64,000 nucleotides of DNA, from positions 104,462 through 168,461 of the forward strand of contig NZ_JASFYM010000001.1 in assembly GCF_030055635.1 (NCBI RefSeq), read 5' to 3'. The notes beneath the pieces were generated by a model, which did not search any database, was not told the DNA's origin, and worked only from the letters and a program-made list of their open reading frames with translations. This DNA comes from Methanothrix sp. GTDB taxonomy: Archaea > Halobacteriota > Methanosarcinia > Methanotrichales > Methanotrichaceae. The stretch's first letter is position 1. Each line of letters starts with the position of its first letter. Below, piece after piece: positions 15,892 to 24,490 of the stretch. The translations under genes and the position numbers were made by a program.

Positions 15892-17601
15892 TCAAACCTC
15901 AGTCCCATCCCGCAGCTCCACGGCCACGCCGCGTCTGGAGGCGACCATCTCCCACCCGCTCATCCTGGCCCTTCCTGTCCCGAGGAAACCATCTCCGACA
16001 ACGATAACCTCATCCCCGGGCCGGATCTGCTCGTCAGCGTCGACCACTCCGGGCGCCAGCACGGTTCCTCTGGGCGTGAAATCACCTATGCGCACTGTGT
16101 AAGCTTTGAGCGGCAGCAGCCTCCTCGCGCCCTCCAGCGTGAGCGCGATCCTGCCGCTGCTGATGGAGGCGAGTGCTCTTCCCTCTGAATCAAAGAGCCT
16201 GCTCCCCTTCACCCTCGTGCCCTGAATGAGGGCATCTCCAGCTCCAGATCCGAAATAGAAGTCGACCTTCGCCCTGAACTCCTGGAGCCTGAAGTTTCCG
16301 ATGGGCCTGGTACCGGTGCAGGCAGTCTCCAGCGCCTCCCTGAGCCTCTCGAGATCCTCCGGCCCTGTTCCGCCGCCCGTGTACACAGCCTCAATCCCGC
16401 CATCACGCAGCGTCTCGCACAGCTCGCCCTCCACATGCGCAACGATGCGGGAGTACCTGTGCCTCTCCAGGTATGATCTCAGAGAGCTCATGAGCCAGGC
16501 CCTCTCTTCCAAATCCCATACACCTGTAACGGGTGTGTCGTAGTGCGCTGCAGGGTACACATCCTCAAGCTCCCTTGGGACTATCGCGAGCGGCGAGGTA
16601 AGAATGAGCTCGTGGACGAATCTGCGCATCCCGCCCATGACAGATCGAAACAGCCTGTGGCTCCTCGACTCGGAGTAGGGCTTCCTGGCGGAGCATGGGA
16701 GGAGGAGAAGAACATCGCTCTCAGGCGGCCTGTACCTGGTGAGCACCCTGCTGACGAACCTCCGGACCTCGACCCGGCGCAGCGACTCCGAGGTGTTCGC
16801 ATACATCACACCTCCTCTGTGCGTCGGAGTCCTGCGCTCCAGGTAACTCTCATGCATGTCCGCGAGCCGGAGCGCCGCGGTCATCCACGGCACGCATCTG
16901 ACCTGCCGCTCCACATACTCCCTGAGGGTGCCGGATCTTATACAATTCCTGACCCACGCCAGCTCCTCCTCGAGCTTCAGGATGTTGTGCGCCGCTACGT
17001 CTCCAGAGGAGCAGTGCTCACACCTGCACGGTAGCTCAGAGATATCCTCTCTTTGAAAGATACCATCCCTCGTATGATACCTGTTGTAGTGACCGTCCAT
17101 CTCCACCCTCACAGAGTCGACGATATCCACGCCAAGGTAGATGAGCAGCGAGAGGTTCGATGGGGTAGCGAGCGCAGGGGTGTAGAGTGCAGAGTCAGGG
17201 GGTATCGACTCCCGGATCTCTATCAGCGTATCGACGAGATCCCTCGCAGCTGCGATGGTCCCCGCTGCCGTGAGGACATACACGTCCGCATCTTTTTGAG
17301 CGTCTTTTTTAACGGATGAAACGTCTGTAACCACAGCCCTTGGCGCATCGATATCCATATCGATATCCTGCGCCACATCAGATGGATACGGAAGAACTAT
17401 GAGCTTCCTGCCGTCCGATAGGGATCTTGCCAGAAAGATCGTGGCGTCCCTCGCCTCCTCCGGGCTTCTGTACCTGAAGACGCTTCCTGCGCTCACATAG
17501 TCCTCTGGCGATATGATGCATGGCGTCGTGATGTTCCGGTATAGCATCAGCCTGCCAAGGCGCGCAGGCCCGTCCCTTCTGAGGACCTCAAAGAACCGCA
17601 T
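15892..17601 (-). CDS. arcS: Archaeosine synthase ArcS
   Basis: 569 residues. ArcS converts preQ0 at position 15 of archaeal tRNA toward archaeosine, acting after TgtA. It keeps a degenerate TGT-like N-terminal part with a CRCEHCSSGD cysteine cluster, then the ArcS core with the signature LLLLPCSARKPYSESRSH, and a C-terminal PUA domain (VRIGDFTPRGTVLAPGVV, DADEQIRPGDEVIVVGDGFL). It overlaps the tgtA gene upstream by 14 nt on the same strand, so both enzymes of the pathway are made together. Confidence 0.93.
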   Translation of the reverse strand: MRFFEVLRRDGPARLGRLMLYRNITTPCIISPEDYVSAGSVFRYRSPEEARDATIFLARSLSDGRKLIVLPYPSDVAQDIDMDIDAPRAVVTDVSSVKKDAQKDADVYVLTAAGTIAAARDLVDTLIEIRESIPPDSALYTPALATPSNLSLLIYLGVDIVDSVRVEMDGHYNRYHTRDGIFQREDISELPCRCEHCSSGDVAAHNILKLEEELAWVRNCIRSGTLREYVERQVRCVPWMTAALRLADMHESYLERRTPTHRGGVMYANTSESLRRVEVRRFVSRVLTRYRPPESDVLLLLPCSARKPYSESRSHRLFRSVMGGMRRFVHELILTSPLAIVPRELEDVYPAAHYDTPVTGVWDLEERAWLMSSLRSYLERHRYSRIVAHVEGELCETLRDGGIEAVYTGGGTGPEDLERLREALETACTGTRPIGNFRLQEFRAKVDFYFGSGAGDALIQGTRVKGSRLFDSEGRALASISSGRIALTLEGARRLLPLKAYTVRIGDFTPRGTVLAPGVVDADEQIRPGDEVIVVGDGFLGTGRARMSGWEMVASRRGVAVELRDGTEV

Positions 17602-19018
17602 CCCTGCAGCCCTCCAGATAGCTTATCTCAACATGGAACTCCGCGCCCGGGTTCTCTCTGATGAGTGATCTGAGCGCATCAAGCGCCTCCTTTACAGCAT
17701 CCTCATCCATCTCATCAGGCAGCTCAGCATTCAGGGGGTACATCTCCTCCAGGCCAAGCGGGTACGGCCCGAATGGAGGGAGGAAACCCAGGATGTGATC
17801 GTATCCGTTGCATTCCTCCTCTCCAGGACTCCTGTCCGTCACCAGGACCCTTCCCCTAAGATCCAGCCTGCAGATTCGCTTTCTGTACCTCAGGACCTCA
17901 GGCCTCCTCGCAGACTCGCTGCTCAGGTAAAACGGAGTCGATTTCGAGACACGATCTAGTCTTTCTAAATACTCCGCGTATCTTGAGAGATGCTTGAACG
18001 CCTGGTACATCCTCGGGTGGGATCTGCATCTCCTCTCAAGATGCTCCCAGAGAGATCCCTCGTGGATGCTCTGCCTCACAGCCCTGATCTCCTGGAATGA
18101 TACCGCTAGGTTGTGGCGGGCGAGAAGCTCCACCCTCTTAGGGTTTTCGCTGAGAGATTCAGGTGTGTGCTTTCTGCACACCTCGCACGAGCAGGGCAGA
18201 TATCTCAGCTCAGAAAGCCTGTATGTGCCGGTTGGTGTGAGGTATCTCCCATCACGCGCGTAAAGCGCATACGCCGCGGAATCGAAGAGATCGCACCCCA
18301 GGGCTGCTGCAAGTGCGAAGACCATCGGATGGCCGGCGCCGAAGAGATGGACAGGCACCCCAGGACCCAGTCCGGTCTTCGATGCGACCACGACATCGAC
18401 GAGCTCCCTGAACCTGTAGCTCTCCATTAGCGGAACGACCGCGCCGATCGGATACACATCGAATCCCATATCCCTCAGCCTGCGCGCCGCAGACTCTCTT
18501 AGATCAGGGTAAACGCCGCCCTGCACCGGCCCTGCGAGAAGGAGATCATCCCTCCTGTGCTCCACAGCCTCCCTGAGCCGCCTCTCTGTCTCCGCGAGCT
18601 CCCTCTCGGCCTGCTCTCTCGGAGCATCAGGAGATGTTGGTATGTCCAGCGGCACGGAGATGTCTGAGCGGATCTCCCGCTGGAACTCGAGTATCTCAAG
18701 AGGCTCTATGTCCACACTACCGTAAACGGAGAGCTGGAATGCGCCTGAGTCTGTCATAACCGGCCCGTCGAAGTTCAGAAGCCCGTGAACCCCGCTCTCG
18801 AGCGCCGTCTCCCTTAGCACCTGATCCTGATGGATGATGTAGCTGTTTGTTATGATCATCTCAGCGCCGAGGTCAGCCAGCTGCTGGGGGTCAAGCAGAA
18901 GCACGTGTGGGTTCACCACAGGCATGAGCGCCGGCGTCTCCACAGTGCCGTGGGGCGTGTGCAGCCTCCCTATCCTGCCGGCCAGGTCTTTGTGTAAGAT
19001 CTCAAAGCAGCCCTGCAT
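17588..19018 (-). CDS. tgtA: tRNA-guanine(15) transglycosylase
   Basis: 476 residues from the ATG at 19018 (MQGCFEILHKD); the longer frame from 19072 would cross a minus-strand TATTTATG box about 27 bp upstream. The enzyme swaps guanine-15 in the tRNA D-loop for preQ0. Visible: VMTDSGAFQLS with the catalytic Asp, GPVQGGVYPDLR, and the zinc site CSCEVC with a later ARHN histidine. Substrate-loop GAVVPLMESYRF is present. The PUA part sits in the neighbouring arcS, and the two genes overlap. Confidence 0.94.
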   Translation of the reverse strand: MQGCFEILHKDLAGRIGRLHTPHGTVETPALMPVVNPHVLLLDPQQLADLGAEMIITNSYIIHQDQVLRETALESGVHGLLNFDGPVMTDSGAFQLSVYGSVDIEPLEILEFQREIRSDISVPLDIPTSPDAPREQAERELAETERRLREAVEHRRDDLLLAGPVQGGVYPDLRESAARRLRDMGFDVYPIGAVVPLMESYRFRELVDVVVASKTGLGPGVPVHLFGAGHPMVFALAAALGCDLFDSAAYALYARDGRYLTPTGTYRLSELRYLPCSCEVCRKHTPESLSENPKRVELLARHNLAVSFQEIRAVRQSIHEGSLWEHLERRCRSHPRMYQAFKHLSRYAEYLERLDRVSKSTPFYLSSESARRPEVLRYRKRICRLDLRGRVLVTDRSPGEEECNGYDHILGFLPPFGPYPLGLEEMYPLNAELPDEMDEDAVKEALDALRSLIRENPGAEFHVEISYLEGCRDAVL

Positions 19019-19083
19019 ATCCAATCGGCTCCACGGATAGACATAAATAGGTTGGGACCGATGGCGATACAAAGCCAGATATT

Positions 19084-19593
19084 ATGGGGGTACATCAAAA
19101 TATGAGATGTATGGCATTATTATTACTGCTGTGCCTGGTTGGGGGGGCGGCTGCGGATGCCATGTCCGAGCCTCAGTACAGCAGAAACCAGCTGATTTAC
19201 CTCAACGGTCCGGACACAGGCAGCTTCCAGCAGGATGTTCAGAACTACTGGAACACCTATATCGAGAAGGGTACAGGCAGCACAGAGGCAAGCAAGAGCA
19301 TGAGCATATGGTTCAACACATTCCCGCTCAAGTTCGAGAGCCCTGTTAAGCTCGGAGAGTCGACGTTCGCAATGGGCACATTCACTGCGAAGAACGTCAG
19401 CCCGACGGTCTGGAACAGCATAATGCTCGAGAGGGAGACTGTGTACAAGTTCGGCCTTGATAGAAGCTCGGCTTACATGCCGCTCTCTCTTCCCTCCAGC
19501 TTCCAGACCGTAGAATCATCAGGAAGCTCCTCAGCACAGGAGTCCCAGGGGCAGATAATCACCCAGAGCATAATCGCAAGATTAGGTGTGTGA
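19084..19593 (+). CDS. Secreted protein of unknown function
   Basis: 169 residues with a signal peptide (CMALLLLLCLVGGAAAD). The mature part includes YSRNQLIYLNGPDTGSF, SMSIWFNTFPLKFESP, LGESTFAMGTFTAKNVSPT and a Ser-rich tail ending IITQSIIARLGV. ATG 19102 is a possible start, with GGGGGT nine bases before it. Divergent from tgtA. I do not recognise the family. Comparable orphan secreted proteins recur through this window. Confidence 0.65.
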   Translation: MGVHQNMRCMALLLLLCLVGGAAADAMSEPQYSRNQLIYLNGPDTGSFQQDVQNYWNTYIEKGTGSTEASKSMSIWFNTFPLKFESPVKLGESTFAMGTFTAKNVSPTVWNSIMLERETVYKFGLDRSSAYMPLSLPSSFQTVESSGSSSAQESQGQIITQSIIARLGV

Positions 19594-19924
19594 GATACGC
19601 GCCCGACAGGCGCTGCTCACAATTTATGAACCTGTGCGCATGAATGAATTGCTTCACGCTCCTGTGTGTTCGTAGAGGGCAAGAAAGCAGGTTGCTGGAA
19701 CTACACATTCATTCATCAATAACACATAGCAGGGCAGTGCCTATTCTAAATCATCATATGGACAAGAGCGTTGCTGCATAACCGCCGGCTTGAGCGCAGG
19801 CTGAAATGTGATGTACTTGGAGTTCCCAATGTAGCAGTCTTAGTGAGACCTGCATCAGGCTCTGAAGGAAATCCCTCCAAGTTGATCCTACTCTATGCGA
19901 CAGAGGCCCAGTCGCACAGAGATG
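19594..19924. other. Intergenic region with dispersed repeat copy
   Basis: About 330 bases with no gene. It contains 19689-19770, an 82-bp sequence related to 41481-41563 in another intergenic region. The last 50 bases (ATGCGACAGAGGCCCAGT) weakly resemble 12548-12567. Confidence 0.4.
19689..19770. repeat. Degenerate intergenic repeat, copy 1
   Basis: Shares GGTTGCTGGAA, then CAA-AAC-CAT-GCAG at the same 16-base distance, then ATCA-ATG-A-AAGAGCG, with 41481-41563. By eye about 35 of the first 46 positions and 15 of the last 18 agree. It could be a worn mobile element or a small-RNA family. Confidence 0.5.
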
Positions 19925-20422
19925 CTACTGTTTCTCAGACATCATGAGTTTCAGGTTTTGCAGAAGCTTCTCGTATGTTGCCCTGATGTGCTCCGGTATC
20001 ACCCGTGTGTCGGCCAGAACAGGCATGAAGTTCGTATCACCCTTCCATCTCGGAACGATGTGAAGATGGATGTGCTCCGCGATGCCAGCGCCTGCAACCT
20101 CTCCCATGTTGATTCCCAGATTGAAGCCGTCGGGCCGCATTGTTCTCTGGAGCACGGATACACAAAGATCAGCAAGCTCCATGAACTCCTGAAGCTCATC
20201 CCCGCTCCATCCCGATAGAGTCGATGTGTGCCGGTAGGGAACAACCATCATGTGGCCGTTGTTGTACGGAAAGGCGTTCATTATCACGAAGTGGTTTCTT
20301 CCGCGATAGAGTATCAGGTTCTCGGGGTCCCTGTTCTCCCTGGGCTTCTCGCAGAATATGCAGCCCTTCCCCTTCTCGCTCAGTATGTAATCGATGCGCC
20401 AAGGCGCCCACAGAACGTCCAT
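19925..20422 (-). CDS. HIT-family nucleotide hydrolase/transferase
   Basis: 165 residues. It begins WAPWRIDYI, then CIFC (C21, C24), GRNHFVIMNAFPYNNGHMMV, and the active-site HIT motif H117IH119LH121 in AEHIHLHIVPRW. The family acts on dinucleoside polyphosphates or AMP conjugates. The layout (CxxC near the N-terminus, WRxxY start) fits the Ap4A-phosphorylase-like bacterial/archaeal HIT branch. It lies about 60 nt after purN on the same strand, likely in one unit with alba and purN. Confidence 0.9.
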   Translation of the reverse strand: MDVLWAPWRIDYILSEKGKGCIFCEKPRENRDPENLILYRGRNHFVIMNAFPYNNGHMMVVPYRHTSTLSGWSGDELQEFMELADLCVSVLQRTMRPDGFNLGINMGEVAGAGIAEHIHLHIVPRWKGDTNFMPVLADTRVIPEHIRATYEKLLQNLKLMMSEKQ

Positions 20423-20482
20423 CTGCCGCCTCCCTCTCTCCTGGATCCTATGCCTCCCGGTCGCTACATCCTTTGCACCTAC

Positions 20483-21148
20483 TTAAGGTCCAGCGCTATT
20501 GCAATCAGATACCTGCCTCTCAAACACCACCCTCCGTCCCTCTATCCTCGGCCTCCCCTCGAGAAACATCTTGATGGCCTTCGGATACGCCCTGTACTCT
20601 GCCCTCTGGATCCTGGCCTTGAGGCTCTCATGCGTGTCATCCGGCTTCACCGGCACTGGCACCTGGTACACGATGGGACCGTGATCGACCTCCTCGTCGA
20701 CGATGTGTATCGTCGTTCCGGTCCATCTCACCCCGTAGTCCAGAGCCTGCTGGAAGGCGTCCACTCCCCTGAAAGAGGGCAGGAGAGCAGGATGTATGTT
20801 CAGAATCCTGTTCCTGTAGTGCCGCACAAACTCAGGAGAGAGGATGCGCATGTAGCCTGTCAGGACCACCAGATCGACCCGTGCATCATCGAGCCTTTTG
20901 ATGAGAAGCCTGTCGTAATCCTCTCTGGACAGGCCTGTTGGGTCGATGAACTCAGCCGGAACGCCAAACTCCCTGGCTATTCTGAGAGCTCCAGCGTCCG
21001 GCTGGTTGGCCAGGACAAGCACCACCTCTGCCCTCAGGTAACCTGACCTGGTGGCCTTTATTATGTACCTGAGATTCTCCCCGCGCCCTGAGGAGATGAC
21101 ACCAATGCGCGAAAGGGGCGTCGAGCCGGTAAAGGTTTCACTTTCCAA
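20483..21148 (-). CDS. purN: Phosphoribosylglycinamide formyltransferase
   Basis: 221 residues. PurN formylates GAR in purine synthesis using 10-formyl-tetrahydrofolate; in methanogens the source of that cofactor differs. Seen: [14 protein letters not shown] (phosphate loop), [13 protein letters not shown], and the catalytic Asn-His pair in [15 protein letters not shown], then [18 protein letters not shown] with the conserved Asp. The last 30 residues (IEGRRVVF) are as usual for the family. Overlaps the alba gene by 11 nt on the same strand. Confidence 0.9.
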   Translation of the reverse strand: MESETFTGSTPLSRIGVISSGRGENLRYIIKATRSGYLRAEVVLVLANQPDAGALRIAREFGVPAEFIDPTGLSREDYDRLLIKRLDDARVDLVVLTGYMRILSPEFVRHYRNRILNIHPALLPSFRGVDAFQQALDYGVRWTGTTIHIVDEEVDHGPIVYQVPVPVKPDDTHESLKARIQRAEYRAYPKAIKMFLEGRPRIEGRRVVFERQVSDCNSAGP

Positions 21149-21407
21149 GTACGATCTCTATCGCAGAGACGTTGGTCTCCCCTCTGTCCGTGTTCAACGT
21201 CTCGGTCGATATCTTTATGTCCTTTACCACAACATCGCCCAGGAACCTGCTGCGTGAGACCTCAGCGACATCGACGGCTCTGGAGATCGCACGCCCTCTT
21301 GCCATTATCCTGACTTCCTTCGCACCGCTGTTGAACTGGGTCACTACAGCCAGCACATAGTTCATCACTGGTTTATTGCCGACGAACACCACATCATCTT
21401 CTGCCAT
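21138..21407 (-). CDS. albA: Alba nucleic-acid binding chromatin protein
   Basis: 89 residues, full length. Starts [19 protein letters not shown], then [34 protein letters not shown] and AIEIVLGK. Alba coats DNA and RNA as a dimer in archaea. GNKP and [10 protein letters not shown] are the family's nucleic acid contacting parts; the lysine of GNKP is the residue normally acetylated. First gene of the leftward alba-purN-HIT unit. Confidence 0.96.
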   Translation of the reverse strand: MAEDDVVFVGNKPVMNYVLAVVTQFNSGAKEVRIMARGRAISRAVDVAEVSRSRFLGDVVVKDIKISTETLNTDRGETNVSAIEIVLGK

Positions 21408-21819
21408 GGTTGGTCACCACCTTGGAACTAACTTCACAGTGTTTGATGGTATCATAGCCAAGCATCTGATGCCTGATCAATCCGCTGATCCGGCGAATAG
21501 GCACTATCACTTGGCCAGGAGCCCGGTCCTCGCTGGTCGCGCCGGACAGGGCCTCCACGGCCGGTATGATAGGACACCGCCATTCAGGATGGATCTCATG
21601 AGATATATAGACTGTGGTGTCATTAAGGCATGACGGAGATGTTATATCGTATCATATTCAAAACCTCCCTGCCGGAGAGCAGGGCTTTATCCGCAGGTCG
21701 GAGCGAGCTGCCTTTCAGTGCTTTGATGGAGGCCGGTAAAGGTGAACGTCCGGAGAACGCACCCGGGCAGGCAGTGAGCTCTCCTGCCGCATTACGCATG
21801 ATGCTGAGGGTGTTAATGG
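21408..21819. other. Divergent alba/mtrA intergenic region with long mtrA-side leader
   Basis: About 412 bases. It carries the alba promoter on the left and a rightward TATA at 21601-21609 (GATATATAG) or 21643-21658 (TTATATCGTATC). From there to ATG 21820 is a GC-rich, foldable stretch of 145-190 nt (separate entry). Confidence 0.45.
21665..21819 (+). ncRNA. Possible structured 5' leader of the mtrA-mtrH unit
   Basis: CCCTGC (21668-21673) pairs with GCAGGG (21680-21685) around a CGGAGA loop. Further on, GGCAGG (about 21769-21774) can pair with CCTGCC (about 21782-21787), with GCCGG and CCGG complementary segments between. GC content jumps compared with the AT-rich sequence just before it. 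It could be a riboswitch-like element or simply a long untranslated leader; I cannot match it to a known class. No B12 box is seen. Confidence 0.35.
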
Positions 21820-22398
21820 ATGGACGAGTGGCATGATGACTGGCCGCCGCTTCGCGGTGATTACAGGGTTGGCGACAGGAGACGGGGCGTCGCGGTGGTC
21901 ACACTTGCAAGCAGCCTGGATATCAGAGGGGCAGCTATAGTCGGGACATGCAAGACCGAGAATCTCGGGGTGGAGAAGATCGTGGCGAACCTGATCTCCA
22001 ACCCGAACATAAGGTACCTGATCGTCTGCGGCGCTGAGTCGCGGGGTCATCTGCCCGGCGACGCGATAATATCCCTTCACAGAAACGGCACTGACAGCAG
22101 CGGCAGAATCATAGGCGCTGCAGGAGCGATACCTTTCATACAGAACCTCCAGCGCGAAGCCGTGGAGCGATTCCGCAGGCAGATCGATGTGGTGGATATG
22201 AGAGGGGTTGAGGATATCGCTGAGATCGAGAGGGCTGTTGAACACTACAGCGAGATCGCAGAGCCGTTTCAGGAGCCGCCGTTTGAGGTCGTCAAAAAAA
22301 CGCATAGGTCAAGCCCACAGCCGGGCGGTATCGACGTCAGCCTCGGACCTGATGTGTGTCTGGATGTGGATGCATGGGCAGTGTTTCTGCTGACCTGA
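21820..22398 (+). CDS. MtrA-like corrinoid subunit, soluble form
   Basis: 192 residues. Close to MtrA of the tetrahydromethanopterin:coenzyme M methyltransferase: WPPLRGDYRVGD, VAVVTLASSLDIRGAAIVGT, CKTENLGVEKIVANLISNPN, IVCGAESRGHLPGDAI with cobalt-ligand His77, and GAAGAIPFIQNLQREAVERF. The membrane helix that anchors normal MtrA is missing; the tail is short and polar. It lies immediately before an MtrH-like gene and away from any other mtr gene, so it is a paralogue, likely carrying methyl groups between a methyltransferase and tetrahydromethanopterin or another acceptor. Confidence 0.88.
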   Translation: MDEWHDDWPPLRGDYRVGDRRRGVAVVTLASSLDIRGAAIVGTCKTENLGVEKIVANLISNPNIRYLIVCGAESRGHLPGDAIISLHRNGTDSSGRIIGAAGAIPFIQNLQREAVERFRRQIDVVDMRGVEDIAEIERAVEHYSEIAEPFQEPPFEVVKKTHRSSPQPGGIDVSLGPDVCLDVDAWAVFLLT

Positions 22399-22405
22399 GC
22401 TGGTG

Positions 22406-23320
22406 ATGTGTTTGTTCAGATTTGCCAGGGATCAGTCGGTGATCAACATCGCAGGCCTTCGCATCGGAGGCCAGCCGGGGGAGCTGCCAACAGCCCTGGC
22501 CGGGACTGTTTTCTACCATGGCCATAACATAATCTCCAATGAGGAGATGGGCATATTCGATGTTAAGCGGGCTGAGGAGCTCATAAACAGGCAGGCTGAG
22601 ATCTCAGAGGAGACCGGAAATCCGGGGATGCTGCACATATTCGCGAGCACCCGGCGCGCTTTTGAGAGGTACCTCGATTTCATCGATCCCATCTGGAACG
22701 GACCCCTGATAATAGACTCATTCGATCCGGAGACAAGGGCGGAAATGGCGATGCATGTGACCGAGGTCGGATACGCGGACCGGACAGTATACAACAGCAT
22801 AGGTCTGGCATCCACTGAGAGGGAGATGCGCCTGCTGAGGGAATCGGATATCGACTCGGCGATACTGCTCGCCTTCAGCCCCAATGCATCGAGCGTTGAG
22901 TCAAGGATGGAGCTGCTGAGCCGTGAGGGCGGTCTCCTGGCAATTGCCAGAGGGGCAGGTATAAACAACATGCTGCTCGACCCGGGCGTGGCGCCTCTCG
23001 GGAACGGGGCCGGTGCCGCGCTCAGGTTCGCTATCGTCGCAAAGGCGAAGCTCGGCCTTCCCGTCTGCTCAGGTATGCACAATGCTGCGAGCTCGTGGGA
23101 GTGGCTGAGATCAAAGGAGAGATGCGTGAGGAACGCATGCGATGCATCCACAGCAGCCCTTGCAGCATCTTTCTGCTCCAGCCTCGTCCTCTACGGCCCG
23201 ATCGAGAATGCAGGGATTGTTTTTCCTGTTGTAGCCATGACAGACATCATGATTTCAGAGGCGCTGGAGGAGATGGAGGTGTGGCCGGTGTGGTCGCACC
23301 CCAGGAACAGAATGGTATAA
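22406..23320 (+). CDS. MtrH-like methyltransferase
   Basis: 304 residues from ATG 22406 (GTG 22403 also possible). Matches MtrH, which moves the methyl group from methyl-tetrahydromethanopterin to the corrinoid of MtrA: INIAGLRIGGQPGELPTALA, GTVFYHGHNIISNEE, GIFDVKRAEELINRQAEI, LIIDSFDPETRAEMAMHVTE and NNMLLDPGVAPLGNG. All belong to the TIM-barrel DHPS-like fold. It directly follows mtrA-like, so MtrA-MtrH could form a small two-component methyl carrier separate from the membrane complex. Isolated mtrAH pairs are known in some methanogens beside methyltransferases. Confidence 0.9.
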   Translation: MCLFRFARDQSVINIAGLRIGGQPGELPTALAGTVFYHGHNIISNEEMGIFDVKRAEELINRQAEISEETGNPGMLHIFASTRRAFERYLDFIDPIWNGPLIIDSFDPETRAEMAMHVTEVGYADRTVYNSIGLASTEREMRLLRESDIDSAILLAFSPNASSVESRMELLSREGGLLAIARGAGINNMLLDPGVAPLGNGAGAALRFAIVAKAKLGLPVCSGMHNAASSWEWLRSKERCVRNACDASTAALAASFCSSLVLYGPIENAGIVFPVVAMTDIMISEALEEMEVWPVWSHPRNRMV

Positions 23321-23504
23321 GATGAACGCACAGAAACGCGCTCAGAACTCCACGATGCTGCCACCTACCAAGGAAATATCAAGGGAATATGGCGGGGAGA
23401 GCATCTCCCAGCGCCATGAAGATTCAGATCCCCACTCTCGCTGCCCTCTGGCTTTTGCGTGTCGATCTCACAGCATCCAGATCCAATAGCCTGGGTATCC
23501 CAGA

Positions 23505-24206
23505 TCAGCTCACGATCTCGTAGGTGACCAGCACTGTCGTCTTCACCTCGACCATGCCAGGCTCTGTCGTGCTCGGCTCGACTGATGGGCCGAAGATGCC
23601 GAACGGTATGTCCCACAGGTAAAGCGGGCTCTCTGTGATGTCCACGATCTTTCCAAGCCTCCCGCCTGCTGCGCTGACCATCGCCTCTGCTGTCGCCCTG
23701 GCGTTCTCAACCGCCTTCTTCCGCGCCTCGTTCTTTGCATTTGTGGCATCGCTCAGCGCATAGCCTGTCACCGCTGCATACACACCTGTGCTCTCTGCAG
23801 TTTGCTTGATGCTCTCTATGGTGCTCTGCGTCGGGTTCGCAAGACGTATCGAAGCAGATACGGTCACAATGGTCTGGTTCACGCATATGCTCTCATTCGA
23901 TGCGCCTCTGCTGCATACCTTTGTGCTCTGAATCCCTGTGGAGTATCCCTGGAGTATCTCACAGTTCCTGGTGCACGCATCCCTTATGGCATCGAGGCTG
24001 CCGTTCAGCTTCTCAGAGCTCTCCGCATACGCCTCTGTCACGTTCTCATTATCGCTTGATGCCGATACAGAGATGTACACGACATCCGCAGGCACCGTCA
24101 CACTGCCCTCCCCAACAACTGTTATCGTGGGAACGTCAGCTGCAGATGCCAGTGATACAGCAGATACAGAAATCAGCATCAGTACCGCGACATATTTCAA
24201 ATCCAT
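23505..24206 (-). CDS. Secreted SIMPL (DUF541) domain protein
   Basis: 233 residues with a signal peptide (about 1-22, ending SLASAAD). The mature part is a SIMPL domain: ITVVGEGSVTVPADVVYISV, then a long helix with EAYAESSEKLNGSLDAI, STGIQSTKV, and AVENARATAEAMVSAAGGRL before KIVDITESP. The family is periplasmic or surface-located and poorly understood. A minus-strand TTTTAATATGG about 35 bp upstream is a good TATA box. Confidence 0.85.
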   Translation of the reverse strand: MDLKYVAVLMLISVSAVSLASAADVPTITVVGEGSVTVPADVVYISVSASSDNENVTEAYAESSEKLNGSLDAIRDACTRNCEILQGYSTGIQSTKVCSRGASNESICVNQTIVTVSASIRLANPTQSTIESIKQTAESTGVYAAVTGYALSDATNAKNEARKKAVENARATAEAMVSAAGGRLGKIVDITESPLYLWDIPFGIFGPSVEPSTTEPGMVEVKTTVLVTYEIVS

Positions 24207-24490
24207 AACCGATCCCCCATCGTTGATTAACGTAATCCATATTAAAAGAATTCGGTCTGATGTGGAAATTTGTGCACGCTGTTACGTGACAACCTGCCAG
24301 TATAGGTCCGGCCATACGTTTCTGGCGATGAATGCTTCCCGCAATCGAGACCCCAGATTTGATGATCGCACAGCAGCGTTTTTGCATCTGGTGATGGGAG
24401 ATCGCCAGAACCGGCACTCGACCTGACGGCTGGGAGCAGCTACCGTTCACAGTCTTCGAAGAGCCGCCTACACAGCCCGTAGCCTCCAGC
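24207..24490. other. Spacer between SIMPL gene and oxidoreductase genes
   Basis: About 284 bases holding the minus-strand promoter of the SIMPL gene near its left end. No gene, repeat or RNA recognised. Confidence 0.35.

Noticed and set aside
21665-21819. Cobalamin riboswitch before mtrA
   Set aside because: Cobalt-linked gene and structured leader suggested it, but I cannot find the B12 box or the required core; left as an unassigned leader.
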